Assembly: GCA_900313235.1 (NCBI GenBank)
Contig: OMQN01000021.1
Span: forward strand, 1 to 59,509
Direction of reading: 5' to 3'
From: an uncultured Prevotellaceae bacterium
GTDB taxonomy: Bacteria; Bacteroidota; Bacteroidia; Bacteroidales; Bacteroidaceae
DNA: 59,509 nucleotides
The notes under the pieces are model-generated. The model was given only the letters and a program-made list of their open reading frames with translations, had not been told where the DNA came from and made no database searches. Position numbers and translations under genes: made by a program. Shown one piece after another: positions 17,301-26,089 of the stretch (positions are counted from its first letter, which is position 1; each line of letters opens with the position of its first letter).

Positions 17301-18137
17301 TTATTCCGATGTTACGTCGCTGATAAACCCTCTAAGCGCTGCTCCTGGGTCGGCGGTCTTCATAAAGTTCTCGCCGATGAGGAAACCACGGAAACCTGCG
17401 GAACGCAAGGAGCGTACGGTGGCTGGGTTGCTGATGCCGCTCTCACTGACAAGGATGGGGCCTTCAGCGGAAGAACCGCTGGACACCGTGGCGGTACGGA
17501 GTTGTTCAGCCAGGCGGAAACTGTTGTCCACATCGGTGACGAAGGAGCCGAGGTTACGGTTGTTGATGCCATACATGTCGGGCGCTAAGGCTGCATATTC
17601 CAGTTCTGGCTCGGAATGCATCTCCAACAGTACCTCCATGCCTAACTCATGCGCTATCTTCAGCAGTACAGAGCACTGTTGCACGCTGAGGCAGGCGGCA
17701 ATAAGCAATACTGCTGAGGCGCCACACAGGCGGGCCTGAAACAGTTGGTACTCGTCGATGACGAAGTTCTTGTAGAGGATGGGGATGTTGACACCACTGT
17801 GACGCGCCATCTTGATAAACTCATCGCTACCGCCGAAGTACTTCTCGTCAGTCAGGATGCTCAGTGCTGAGGCTCCGTGCTGCTGGTAGCTCAGCGGGAT
17901 GATGTCGGCACGCCCGTCTTCTTTAATCCAGCCCTTGGAGGGTGACTTGCGCTTGAACTCAGCAATGATGCCTGAGTCGGAAGTCGCCAATGCCTGTGAC
18001 ATAGAGGCTACGCTGAAGTCGAGCAGTGGCTCTACACGACGGTGAATCTCCCGTTCGCTGAGCATTGCCTTGAAGTGTTCTACCTCTACTCGCTTGTTGG
18101 CTACGATTTCTGATAGGATATCTTGCATTGTTTCCAT
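17301..18137 (-). CDS. trpC: Indole-3-glycerol phosphate synthase
   Basis: 278 residues (METMQDIL...; a second Met at codon 4 is possible). Motifs: EFKRKSPSKGWI with catalytic Lys, DEKYFGGS, GINNRNLGSF, LVSESGI, GFLIGENFM. Ring-closes CdRP to indole-3-glycerol phosphate. An extra loop SSGSSAEG precedes ILVSESGI and contains a 17-nt hairpin element (17465-17481). The gap to trpF holds CGTTA-type repeat sequence. Confidence 0.94.
   Translation of the reverse strand: METMQDILSEIVANKRVEVEHFKAMLSEREIHRRVEPLLDFSVASMSQALATSDSGIIAEFKRKSPSKGWIKEDGRADIIPLSYQQHGASALSILTDEKYFGGSDEFIKMARHSGVNIPILYKNFVIDEYQLFQARLCGASAVLLIAACLSVQQCSVLLKIAHELGMEVLLEMHSEPELEYAALAPDMYGINNRNLGSFVTDVDNSFRLAEQLRTATVSSGSSAEGPILVSESGISNPATVRSLRSAGFRGFLIGENFMKTADPGAALRGFISDVTSE
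17465..17481. repeat. 17-nt hairpin element inside trpC
   Basis: CAGCGG-AAGAA-CCGCTG: 6-bp perfect stem. Compared with the thiL copy (TGACGG/CCGTCA) the stem changes are compensated on both sides. Confidence 0.55.
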
Positions 18138-18162
18138 TGTTTTGTTGTATCGTTATGGCGAC

Positions 18163-19173
18163 TTAGCTGTTCAGCTCGACGAACTTCTTGAAGGTACGCA
18201 GGGCATTGCCGCTATCGATAGACTCACGGGCAATGGCAATACACTCCTCGATGCTCTTTTCGCCTTTCTCCAGTACCTGGATGCCGAAGGCGGCGTTGGC
18301 GAGCACGATATTCTTCTGAGCAGGCAGAGCACGGTTCTCGAGTACTGCATCGAAGATGGCTGCAGCCTCTTCTTCAGTAGCACCGCCCACCAGTTCTTCG
18401 GGCTTGGCAATCTCGAAGCCGAGGTCGCTGGGCTTGAAGATGCGCTCGTACTGTCTGGTAGTGACTTTGAAATCGCCGGTGAGTGATATCTCGTCGTAGC
18501 CGTCGATAGAGTTGACGATACCGTAGTCGATGCCAATCTTTTGATATACCTGGTTGTAGAGACGCATCTGGTCGAGGTTGGCTACGCCCAGCAACTGACA
18601 CTGGGGCTGGGAGGGATTCACCAACGGGCCCAGCAGGTTGAAGATGGTGGGAAACTGTAATGCCTTACGGATAGGACCAACAAACTTCATGGCTTTGGCA
18701 AAGAGCTGGGCATGAAGATAGACGATGCCTGCCTCGTTGAGCGAACGGTTCAACTTGTCGATGTCGTCGGTAAACTTGATGCCGTGATGGGCTATGACGT
18801 TCGATGCACCCGACACAGAGGTGGCGGCATAATTGCCGTGCTTGGCAACTTTGTAACCTGCACCGGCAATGACAAAACAGCTGGTGGTAGAGATGTTGAA
18901 GGTGTTCTTGCGGTCGCCACCTGTACCTACCACGTCGATGTAGCGGTCGGCATTGAGGATGGCAGGGACACCAGTCTCCAGAATGCCATCACGGAAGCCC
19001 AACAGTTCGTCGACAGTGACGCCACGCATCTGCAAGGCCGTCAGCAGGGCTGTAATCTGTTCTGTGGGATACTCACTGTGGGTAATGCCAATCAGAATAT
19101 TCTTCATTTCTTCACGAGACAGTTCCTCGTGGTTCAGCATCCTGTTCAGGATGTCTTTCATCGTTTGTACCAT
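18163..19173 (-). CDS. trpD: Anthranilate phosphoribosyltransferase
   Basis: 336 residues. GTGGDRKNTFNISTT is the PRPP/anthranilate-binding signature; KHGNYAATSVSGASNVI and LGPLVNPSQPQ follow. Transfers phosphoribosyl to anthranilate. Alternative start at MKDILNRM four codons in. A 57-bp gap with a 9-bp repeat array separates it from trpG. Confidence 0.95.
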   Translation of the reverse strand: MVQTMKDILNRMLNHEELSREEMKNILIGITHSEYPTEQITALLTALQMRGVTVDELLGFRDGILETGVPAILNADRYIDVVGTGGDRKNTFNISTTSCFVIAGAGYKVAKHGNYAATSVSGASNVIAHHGIKFTDDIDKLNRSLNEAGIVYLHAQLFAKAMKFVGPIRKALQFPTIFNLLGPLVNPSQPQCQLLGVANLDQMRLYNQVYQKIGIDYGIVNSIDGYDEISLTGDFKVTTRQYERIFKPSDLGFEIAKPEELVGGATEEEAAAIFDAVLENRALPAQKNIVLANAAFGIQVLEKGEKSIEECIAIARESIDSGNALRTFKKFVELNS

Positions 19174-19189
19174 ATTTCTTAGGAGTTAA

Positions 19190-19232
19190 AGGAGTTAATG
19201 GAGTTAAAGAAGTTAATGGAGTTAAAGGTGTT
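19190..19232. repeat. 9-bp degenerate array, GAGTTAAAG type
   Basis: GAGTTAAAG, GAGTTAATG, GAGTTAAAG, AAGTTAATG, GAGTTAAAG, then GTGTTAGAG, in the trpG-trpD gap and reaching the trpG stop. Confidence 0.85.
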
Positions 19233-19794
19233 AGAGGAAGAGCCAGTTTTGCAGCATCTTCTTACCGTCGGGGGTAAGCACACTCTCCGGATGGAACTGG
19301 ATGCCACGGATGTTGAGTGTCTTGTGCTTCAGCGCCATAATCTGACCTTCATCACTCTCGGCTGTGATTTCAAAACAGTCGGGGAAGTTGTCTTTAGATA
19401 CTACCCACGAATGATAGCGCCCGATGGTGAACTCTTTCGAGATGCCAGAGAACAGTGCATCGTCACTGGTGAGATGGCAGGGTGTTGCCACACCGTGAAA
19501 GACATCACTTAGGTTCTCGAGTTTACCGCCAAAGGCCTCGCCGATGGCCTGATGACCGAGACAGACACCAAGGATAGGCTTCTTGTCGGCATAGGTCTTG
19601 ATGACGTCGAGCAAGAGACCGGCCTCCGAGGGAATGCCAGGACCTGGCGAGAGGATAATCTTGCTGAATGGCTCCAGTTGAGACAGTTCGAACTGGTCGT
19701 TACGGTATACCGTTACTTCGGCGCCCAGCTCTTTGACCAAATGACTCAGGTTATAGGTAAATGAGTCGTAGTTATCTATGATGACGATTTTCAT
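19231..19794 (-). CDS. trpG: Anthranilate synthase component II (glutamine amidotransferase)
   Basis: 187 residues. Class I amidotransferase: nucleophile Cys in GVCLGHQAIGEAFGG, His and Glu in FHPESVLTPDG, NYDSFTYNL at the start. Supplies ammonia from glutamine to TrpE. Overlaps trpE by 4 bases. Confidence 0.94.
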   Translation of the reverse strand: MKIVIIDNYDSFTYNLSHLVKELGAEVTVYRNDQFELSQLEPFSKIILSPGPGIPSEAGLLLDVIKTYADKKPILGVCLGHQAIGEAFGGKLENLSDVFHGVATPCHLTSDDALFSGISKEFTIGRYHSWVVSKDNFPDCFEITAESDEGQIMALKHKTLNIRGIQFHPESVLTPDGKKMLQNWLFL

Positions 19795-21203
19795 AATGCT
19801 TCAGCTTTTTCGATGGCCTTGCGTAAGGCACCCAGTTTGTTGTTTACTTCCTGTAACTCGTATTCTACATCACTCTTGGCAACGATACCGCCGCCAGCCT
19901 GGAACCATAACTCGCCATTGCGAGAGACGAACGTGCGGATGGTAATGGCTTGGTTCAGTGAACCGTCAAGGCCGATGATGCCGATGCAACCGCCGTAGGC
20001 ACCACGGTTGTGTGGCTCGTACTCGCTGATGAGCTGCATGGCACGAACCTTTGGAGCACCCGACAGTGTGCCGGCGGGGAAGGTGTCAATAAATGCCTTG
20101 ATAGGATCAGCATCGGCATCTAAGATGCCTGACACTCTGGAAACGAGGTGGATGACGTGACTGTAGTACTGCAGGTCTTTGTAGAAGTCGACCTTCACAC
20201 CATGACAGTTTCTTGACAGGTCGTTGCGGGCCAGGTCCACCAACATTACGTGTTCAGCATTCTCCTTAGGGTCGTTGCGCAGATACTCGGCACCTTGACG
20301 GTCAGCTTCTATGTCGCCGGTGCGCTTGGTTGTACCGGCAATAGGGTCGATATAGGCCTTGCGACCTTCGATGCGGCAGTGCGTCTCTGGACTTGAGCCG
20401 AAGATGCGGAAACCGCCAAAGTCGAAATAGAACAGGTAAGGGGAGGGGTTGATGCTGCGCAGGGCACGATAGAGTTTGAAGTCGTCGCCTTCGTATCGCT
20501 GGATGAAACGACGTGAGAGCACAATCTGGAAGACGTCGCCACGCAGACAGTGGGCAATACCTCGACGGATATTCTCACGGTGTTCATCATCGGTCAGCGT
20601 CGAGCGTACGTCACCTATAGGATGGAAGTCGTAAGCCTTTACGTTGGCCTTGTTGATAGCCTTGATGACAGCCTCAATATTAGCCTCACCCTCTTGGGGA
20701 ATGTCGGAGGGGGCTAAGCTGACTATTTTCAGCGTGTTGTTGTGATGGTCAAAGGCGATGACTACCTTATATAATATATATAGCACGTCGGGGGCATCGT
20801 TCTTAGCCTGCGTCTCGTCCTTGACATCGATGTTCTCGAAGTAGCGCACGGCATTGAATGAGGTGTAGCCGAAGAGTCCGCAGACTGCTGCGTCGTTGCC
20901 CGTCACCTGGATGCGGTCGATGAGGGCGTGAATGGCCTCGGCAGAACCGAAGTCTGCACTTAATGGCTTACGCTCGGTTGTACCATCAGGGAAACTGATG
21001 GACACGGTACCATGGCCGATGGCTACGCTGGCGATGGGGTTGATGCCGATGAACGAGTGAGAATTGTTGGCATCGTGGTAGTCGGAACTCTCCATCAGAG
21101 CACTCTGCGGATAGAGGTCGCGTAGTCGCATATACACGCCTACTGGTGTATAAAGGTCAGCAAGGATGGTCTTGCTGGTGGTAGTATACTTAAAAGTTTC
21201 CAT
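19791..21203 (-). CDS. trpE: Anthranilate synthase component I
   Basis: 470 residues. Chorismate-binding domain with FQIVLSRRF, AGTTKRTGD, GTLSGAPKVRAM, YGGCIG and QAGGGIVAKSD. The LMESSD motif near residue 37 corresponds to the LLES element that binds tryptophan for feedback inhibition. Start overlaps the end of trpB by 14 bases, so trpB, trpE and trpG are tightly coupled. Confidence 0.95.
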   Translation of the reverse strand: METFKYTTTSKTILADLYTPVGVYMRLRDLYPQSALMESSDYHDANNSHSFIGINPIASVAIGHGTVSISFPDGTTERKPLSADFGSAEAIHALIDRIQVTGNDAAVCGLFGYTSFNAVRYFENIDVKDETQAKNDAPDVLYILYKVVIAFDHHNNTLKIVSLAPSDIPQEGEANIEAVIKAINKANVKAYDFHPIGDVRSTLTDDEHRENIRRGIAHCLRGDVFQIVLSRRFIQRYEGDDFKLYRALRSINPSPYLFYFDFGGFRIFGSSPETHCRIEGRKAYIDPIAGTTKRTGDIEADRQGAEYLRNDPKENAEHVMLVDLARNDLSRNCHGVKVDFYKDLQYYSHVIHLVSRVSGILDADADPIKAFIDTFPAGTLSGAPKVRAMQLISEYEPHNRGAYGGCIGIIGLDGSLNQAITIRTFVSRNGELWFQAGGGIVAKSDVEYELQEVNNKLGALRKAIEKAEAL

Positions 21204-22392
21204 ATTCTCCAGCCATTTGTTTGTTGTTCAGATAGGTTTCTACATCTTTATCGCCACGGCCACTGACGGTCAGCACCACCACGTCGTCCTTCTTGAACGA
21301 CATCTTGCCGAGAGCAGCAATGGCGTGAGCACTCTCTAGCGCAGGGATGATACCCTCCATGCGGGTCAACTCATAAGCGGCACGAACAGCTTCGTCGTCG
21401 TTGATGCTGTAGACGGTGGCACGATGCTGGGTGGCCAGATTGGCATGCATGGGACCAATGCCGGGGTAGTCCAGACCTGCTGAGATGCTCTCAGCTTCGA
21501 TGATCTGTCCGTCGGGGGTCTGCATAACCAGCGTCTTGGCACCGTGCAGGATGCCTAAGCGACCAGCATGGATGGTTGCGGCAGTATGACCTGTGTCGGC
21601 ACCTTGACCGCCAGCCTCTGCCAGGACAATCTTTACACGTTCGTCGTCGATATAGTGGTAGATGGTACCGGCGGCATTCGAACCGCCACCAACGCAAGCC
21701 ATGAGAATGTCGGGATAGTCGCGCCCAATCTTCTCCTGTAGCTGTTCCTTGATTTCCTTAGAGATGATGCTCTGCAGGCGGGCTACCATGTCAGGGTAGG
21801 GGTGAGGACCTACGGTGCTGCCGATGATATAAAAGGTGTCGGCAGGATGACAGCACCAGTCGCGGATGGCCTCGTTGGTGGCATCTTTCAGCGTCCAGTT
21901 GCCAGTCTTGACGGGACGTACCTCAGCACCTAACATCTTCATACGTTCTACGTTGACGTGTTGGCGCTCTACATCCAAGGCTCCCTGATAGACCACGCAT
22001 GGCATGTCCATCAGTGCGCACACCGTTGCCGTAGCTACACCATGCTGTCCGGCACCGGTCTCGGCAATGATACGCTTCTTGCCCATCTTCTTGGCCAGCA
22101 GAATCTGACCGATGGTGTTGTTAATCTTGTGTGCTCCAGTATGGTTCAGGTCCTCACGTTTCAGATACAGTTGACAGCCATACTTCTTGCTCATTCTGCG
22201 GGCATAGTACAGAGGTGACGGTCTGCCGACATAGTCGCGAAGCAGTTGCATGTATTCCTCCTGAAACGCTGGCGACTCGATGATGGGCAGGTACTCCTGC
22301 TGTAATTTCTTTACTGTTGCATAGAGAATCTCTGGTACATAAGCACCGCCGAATGCTCCGTAAAATCCTTTGTCATCTACTAAGTAACTCAT
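21190..22392 (-). CDS. trpB: Tryptophan synthase beta subunit
   Basis: 400 residues, canonical TrpB1 type. PLP Lys in KREDLNHTGAHKINNT; phosphate loop GGGSNAAG; ETGAGQHGVATATV. Condenses indole with serine. First structural gene of the operon, as is usual in Bacteroidota, preceded by the leader region with trpL and a terminator hairpin. Confidence 0.96.
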   Translation of the reverse strand: MSYLVDDKGFYGAFGGAYVPEILYATVKKLQQEYLPIIESPAFQEEYMQLLRDYVGRPSPLYYARRMSKKYGCQLYLKREDLNHTGAHKINNTIGQILLAKKMGKKRIIAETGAGQHGVATATVCALMDMPCVVYQGALDVERQHVNVERMKMLGAEVRPVKTGNWTLKDATNEAIRDWCCHPADTFYIIGSTVGPHPYPDMVARLQSIISKEIKEQLQEKIGRDYPDILMACVGGGSNAAGTIYHYIDDERVKIVLAEAGGQGADTGHTAATIHAGRLGILHGAKTLVMQTPDGQIIEAESISAGLDYPGIGPMHANLATQHRATVYSINDDEAVRAAYELTRMEGIIPALESAHAIAALGKMSFKKDDVVVLTVSGRGDKDVETYLNNKQMAGEYGNF

Positions 22393-22428
22393 ATATTTGT
22401 TGTTTTTTTTGTTGGTTTACTAAACAGG

Positions 22429-22462
22429 AAAGAGGCTCGTCGCGTTAACGACGAGCCTCTTT
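22429..22462 (-). terminator. trp attenuator hairpin
   Basis: 14-bp perfect stem (AAAGAGGCTCGTCG/CGACGAGCCTCTTT) with a 6-nt loop, between trpL and trpB. On the minus strand it is followed by CCTGTTTAG, a weak U tract. Earlier leader segments could form alternative pairs: 6 bp between the end of the leader ORF (ATCTCG) and the sequence after its stop (CGAGGT). A competing CGAG/CTCG pairing with the left terminator arm is also possible. Confidence 0.7.
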
Positions 22463-22504
22463 TGTATTGCTTCGAACTATACCATACGGCTACGTACCTC
22501 GCGA

Positions 22505-22558
22505 CTAAATGAATCTCGAGATGCGCCACCAATATGTATTGTTCATTGACTGTTTCAT
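22505..22558 (-). CDS. trpL: trp operon leader peptide with tandem Trp codons
   Basis: 17 residues, MKQSMNNTYWWRISRFI, with two adjacent TGG codons (22531-22526). It lies between a consensus promoter and the terminator hairpin in front of trpB. This is the arrangement of ribosome-mediated attenuation: when charged tRNA-Trp is scarce the ribosome stalls on the Trp codons and the terminator is prevented. Two adjacent Trp codons in a 17-codon ORF at exactly this place are unlikely by chance. A second in-frame ATG (codon 5) would keep both Trp codons. Confidence 0.85.
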   Translation of the reverse strand: MKQSMNNTYWWRISRFI

Positions 22559-22582
22559 TGTCTTCTTATTTCTTTTCGTCGG

Positions 22583-22614
22583 CAAAAGTACATACATTAT
22601 TTCTATTATGCAAA
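22583..22614 (-). promoter_or_regulatory. trp operon promoter
   Basis: Minus-strand TTTG (22614-22611), 20-nt spacer, TACTTTTG (22590-22583); about 24 bases before the trpL ATG. Confidence 0.85.
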
Positions 22615-22681
22615 TATTTTAGTAGAAAATTTTATAAATTGCAAGAAAAAGTTAGTCATTCCCGACGAATTGTCAGTGCTG

Positions 22682-23581
22682 CTATTCGATAACAGTAACA
22701 ATAGCAGCATTTTTGATACCTGCTTGTCCCATGTATCCCTTTTGCCCTTTTATGCCCAACACCTTCACTTTCATATTGATAAGGTTGTCTCCATACTGAG
22801 CCAGGCTTTGGCGGTATTCTGTGTCTAAACCTACTGGAAACAGCAACTCTTTTTTGGTGGTGCCAGGTTCGTCGGCAAGTACGATGGCAGTGAAATTCTC
22901 AAGGATGCCGTCAAAATTGGTGTTCTTTAAACTTTGTTTTGTGGTACCGACGATGTAGCCTTTGACCCATATCTTCTTGTCCCATGGTGCCTCAATGGCT
23001 TGAGCAATAGTCAGTGTGTCGCTTTCATCGTCAATCGAAGGATCGTCGGGATTATCAGGATCGTCACCAGGGTCTACTCCTGGCTCTGGCTGTTCTTCAG
23101 GCTCACCAACCCAGATGTTTTTTACTTCCTTGAGACCTGGTGCACTTAGATACTGTTTACGGATGCCGTGGATATAGACGTAGCTGTTCCAGCGGGAACC
23201 ATTCTCCTGCAGGTTGAAAGTGGCACTGAGACCTTTCGCAGCATCGGATAGTGAGATGGGCATGAGGCGGTCGAATATTTGATCATCTGTGCCGTCTGAT
23301 GGCTCGTCTGCTAATATGATGGCGGTCTTGCCAGCAAAAGGAGCACGGAAATCGGCATTCTTGATGCTGCTTTCTGCTGCAGCCACGATATATCCTTTCA
23401 CTGTTATCCAGTAGCCAGGTTCCACATTCATGGCTTCAGCAACCGTGAGTGCGCTCTGTTTGATGTCGTCAGTTAATGCTTCAGAATTGTTGATAGACTG
23501 CTGGTCACTGGCCAACTCTTTTTCGCAACTTACTAAGGCGAAAAACAGAAAAAGCGAAAAAAATACCCGAAAAATTTGCAT
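22682..23581 (-). CDS. Lipoprotein with two DUF6359 OB-like domains
   Basis: 299 residues. Start MQIFRVFFSLFLFFALVSCEKE gives a lipoprotein signal with Cys near 19. Two tandem modules of the same kind follow: about 45-160 (LTVAEAMN...YWITVKGYIVAAAESSIKNADFRAPF) and 185-299 (LTIAQAIE...KIWVKGYIVGTTKQSLKNTNF). They are joined by an acidic Pro/Asp-rich linker (EPGVDPGDDPDNPDDP). This matches DUF6359, an OB-fold-like Bacteroidota domain of unknown function. Exported and lipid-anchored. The upstream in-frame extension is not homologous, so ATG 23581 is used. Confidence 0.8.
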   Translation of the reverse strand: MQIFRVFFSLFLFFALVSCEKELASDQQSINNSEALTDDIKQSALTVAEAMNVEPGYWITVKGYIVAAAESSIKNADFRAPFAGKTAIILADEPSDGTDDQIFDRLMPISLSDAAKGLSATFNLQENGSRWNSYVYIHGIRKQYLSAPGLKEVKNIWVGEPEEQPEPGVDPGDDPDNPDDPSIDDESDTLTIAQAIEAPWDKKIWVKGYIVGTTKQSLKNTNFDGILENFTAIVLADEPGTTKKELLFPVGLDTEYRQSLAQYGDNLINMKVKVLGIKGQKGYMGQAGIKNAAIVTVIE

Positions 23582-23711
23582 TTTATCTGAATATTGCCTA
23601 AATTTGCCACCGATAAGCCTTACGTAGGCATTTGCCACGACACTTATCACATATTTATAGTGAGGTTGGTAGCGTCCTGCACCAACCTCTTTTACTATAA
23701 ATAAGTTTTTC

Positions 23712-24695
23712 TTAAACTTCCCAACCGATGGCTGATGCACCCAGCACGGCAGCTGATGCACCGTCGAGACCACTTACCAGGAACTGAGCCTTACCCTTAA
23801 AAACAGGCAGCACATGTGCATCGTAAGCACGACGGATGGGGTCCATGATTAATTCACCTGCTTTCGTCATGCCGCCAAAGAAGATGAAAGCCTCAGGTGA
23901 GCAAAATGTTGCGAAGTCTGCACATGCTTCACCCAACATCTTACCTGTGAACTCGTAAATCTCCTTGGCCAGTTCGTCGCCCTTGCTGGCAGCGATAGAC
24001 ACGTCGAGAGAAGTGATGTCGTTGGGCTTGATGTCGCGCAACAGTGACGGACGACTGGTCTTGTCGAGCAACTCACGGGCTGTGCGGGCTACACCTGTGG
24101 CAGAGCAATAGGTCTCAAGACATCCCTTGCGTCCACAGCCACACATGCGACCTTCTTCGCCGCGAACCATTGTGACATGGCCTAACTCACCGGCAAAACC
24201 GTCGGAACCATATACCAGCTGACCATTGACGACGATGCCAGAACCGACACCTGTACCCAGGGTGATAACAATGAAGTTCTTCATGCCACGAGCCACACCA
24301 TAGACCATCTCACCGATGGCGGCAGCGTTGGCGTCGTTGGTAACAGCTACGGGGATGCCGTTCAATTTCTCGCTGAACATCTTGCCAAGAGGTACGATGC
24401 AATCGTGAGCCCACTTGATGTTAGGAGCAATCTCGATGGTACCTTTATAATAGTTGCCGTTGGGCGCACCAACACCCATGGACCTGATTTTCTCGATGCC
24501 TCCCACCTGTTCGATGATGGGCAAGAGGGCATTGACAGATGCTTCGATAAATGCTTCGGCAGTGTCGTACTGCTGAGTTTTAATGGCTGTGGTTGCTTTA
24601 ATCTCGCCACGCTGGTCAACAATGCCAAAAACGGCATTGGTGCCTCCTAAGTCCAATCCGATGACGTAGGGCTTGATTCCTTGCTGCTCGTTCAT
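23712..24695 (-). CDS. ROK family sugar kinase (glucokinase-like)
   Basis: 327 residues. ATP-binding GLDLGGTNAVFGIVD near residue 13; EIAPNIKWAHD; NDANAAAIGE; zinc motif CGCGRKGCLETYCS preceded by GELGHVTM. These define ROK glucokinases that phosphorylate glucose or N-acetylhexosamines with ATP; the exact sugar is not decided by the motifs. Promoter TAACTTTG at 24743-24736. Normal length. Confidence 0.88.
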   Translation of the reverse strand: MNEQQGIKPYVIGLDLGGTNAVFGIVDQRGEIKATTAIKTQQYDTAEAFIEASVNALLPIIEQVGGIEKIRSMGVGAPNGNYYKGTIEIAPNIKWAHDCIVPLGKMFSEKLNGIPVAVTNDANAAAIGEMVYGVARGMKNFIVITLGTGVGSGIVVNGQLVYGSDGFAGELGHVTMVRGEEGRMCGCGRKGCLETYCSATGVARTARELLDKTSRPSLLRDIKPNDITSLDVSIAASKGDELAKEIYEFTGKMLGEACADFATFCSPEAFIFFGGMTKAGELIMDPIRRAYDAHVLPVFKGKAQFLVSGLDGASAAVLGASAIGWEV

Positions 24696-24735
24696 AGTAG
24701 TATTTTATATTTTGTTTGTGTGCTGTTATACGTTG

Positions 24736-24825
24736 CAAAGTTACTCATTTCTTCATAAAACTCGTGCTGTTTAACTCCCTTTAACGTAAAGCAATGATAA
24801 ATATCAATAATATGTTGTACCTTTG
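24736..24825. promoter_or_regulatory. Divergent promoters, ROK kinase (-) and LysE (+)
   Basis: Minus-strand TAACTTTG at 24743-24736; plus-strand TACCTTTG at 24818-24825, which ends 9 bases before the LysE ATG. Confidence 0.65.
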
Positions 24826-24834
24826 CAGTCAAAT

Positions 24835-25500
24835 ATGCCATTTCCACTACATATCAACATAGTCGACCTGGTGTTTAAGGGCATGCTGATAGGCATGGTC
24901 GCCTCGGCACCGATGGGCCCGGTTGGCATCCTTTGTGTACAGCGTACGCTGAACAAAGGACGCTGGTATGGTTTTGTGACAGGTCTCGGCGCTGCCGCCA
25001 GTGATATCATCTATGCCGGTATTACTGGTTTCGGTATGGCTTTTGTCATGGACTTTGTCAATAACGACCAGAACAAGTTCTATCTGCAGATTATCGGTTC
25101 AGCATTGCTGTTGGGCTTTGGAGTCTATACTTACCGTAGTGACCCCACCAAGAACATGCGCAAGTCAGGCATGCAGCGAGGTACTATCTGGTATAATATG
25201 TGGACAGCATTTCTGGTGACCTTCTCCAATCCGCTGATTATCTTCCTGTTCATGGCACTGTTTGCCCAGTTTGCCTTCGTCATTCCCGACCATCCCTTTG
25301 AGATGTTTATCGGTTTTGCCAGTATTGTGGGTGGTGCCATGTTGTGGTGGTATGGTCTGTCGTGGTTGGTGGACAAGATACGTACCATCTTTGATGCTCA
25401 GGGCATACGCATCATTAATCGCATCATTGGCGCTGTGGTCATCATCTTCTCTTTCGTGTCGCTCTTCGGCACGGTGACGAATCTGTTCAGATTCTTTTGA
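24835..25500 (+). CDS. LysE/RhtB family transporter
   Basis: 221 residues with about six membrane segments and the family signature near the N-terminus (FKGMLIGMVASAPMGPVGILCVQRTL). Such proteins export amino acids or related solutes; substrate unknown. ATG 24835 chosen because the longer frame would start inside the -7 element. The transcript is probably leaderless or nearly so. Followed by a CGTTA/AACG-type repeat gap and a DUF4924 gene. Confidence 0.85.
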   Translation: MPFPLHINIVDLVFKGMLIGMVASAPMGPVGILCVQRTLNKGRWYGFVTGLGAAASDIIYAGITGFGMAFVMDFVNNDQNKFYLQIIGSALLLGFGVYTYRSDPTKNMRKSGMQRGTIWYNMWTAFLVTFSNPLIIFLFMALFAQFAFVIPDHPFEMFIGFASIVGGAMLWWYGLSWLVDKIRTIFDAQGIRIINRIIGAVVIIFSFVSLFGTVTNLFRFF

Positions 25501-25541
25501 TGAACGTGAAAACGTTATAACGAAATTACGACAATATACAA

Positions 25542-26087
25542 ATGTTTATAGCTAACGAGTTACGCAAGACAAATATTGCAGAATACCTGCTGTATATGTG
25601 GCAGGTAGAGGATACCATCCGAGCCTTCGACTGTTCGATAAGCCGCATCCGTAGAGAGTATATCGAACGCTTTGACTATACCGATGAACAAAAGGAAGAC
25701 GAGGCCGACTGGTTTGGTAACCTCATCCGTATGATGAACCAGGAAGGATGTCGCCAACAAGGACATCTCCAGATTAACAAGGTTACCATGCAGACCTTGA
25801 CGGAGCTGCATGCCCAACTGTTGGCATCGCCGAAGTTCCCTTTCTATAATGCCGCCTACTACAAGGTACTCCCATTCATCGTCGAATTGCGCAACCATGG
25901 TGCTAACAAGGATGAGAACGAGGTGGAGACGTGCTTTAATGCCCTTTATGGCACGATGCTGCTCCGTCTGCAGAAGAAGGAGGTCACTGCCAATACCCAG
26001 GCTGCCGTCAAGGAGATAACAACCTTCATCGGCATGCTCTCAGACTATTACAAGAAAGACAAGGAAGAAGGACTGAAATTTGAATAA
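25542..26087 (+). CDS. DUF4924 family protein
   Basis: 181 residues, soluble and mostly helical, starting MFIANELRKTNIAEYLLYMWQVED, which fits the DUF4924 family of Bacteroidota. No catalytic motif seen. It ends 2 bases before rfbD, so the two are co-transcribed and likely coupled. Confidence 0.8.
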   Translation: MFIANELRKTNIAEYLLYMWQVEDTIRAFDCSISRIRREYIERFDYTDEQKEDEADWFGNLIRMMNQEGCRQQGHLQINKVTMQTLTELHAQLLASPKFPFYNAAYYKVLPFIVELRNHGANKDENEVETCFNALYGTMLLRLQKKEVTANTQAAVKEITTFIGMLSDYYKKDKEEGLKFE

Positions 26088-26089
26088 CC

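Noticed and set aside
24835-25500. LysE start at 24823
   Set aside because: That codon is inside the -7 promoter element; ATG 24835 is downstream of the expected transcription start.
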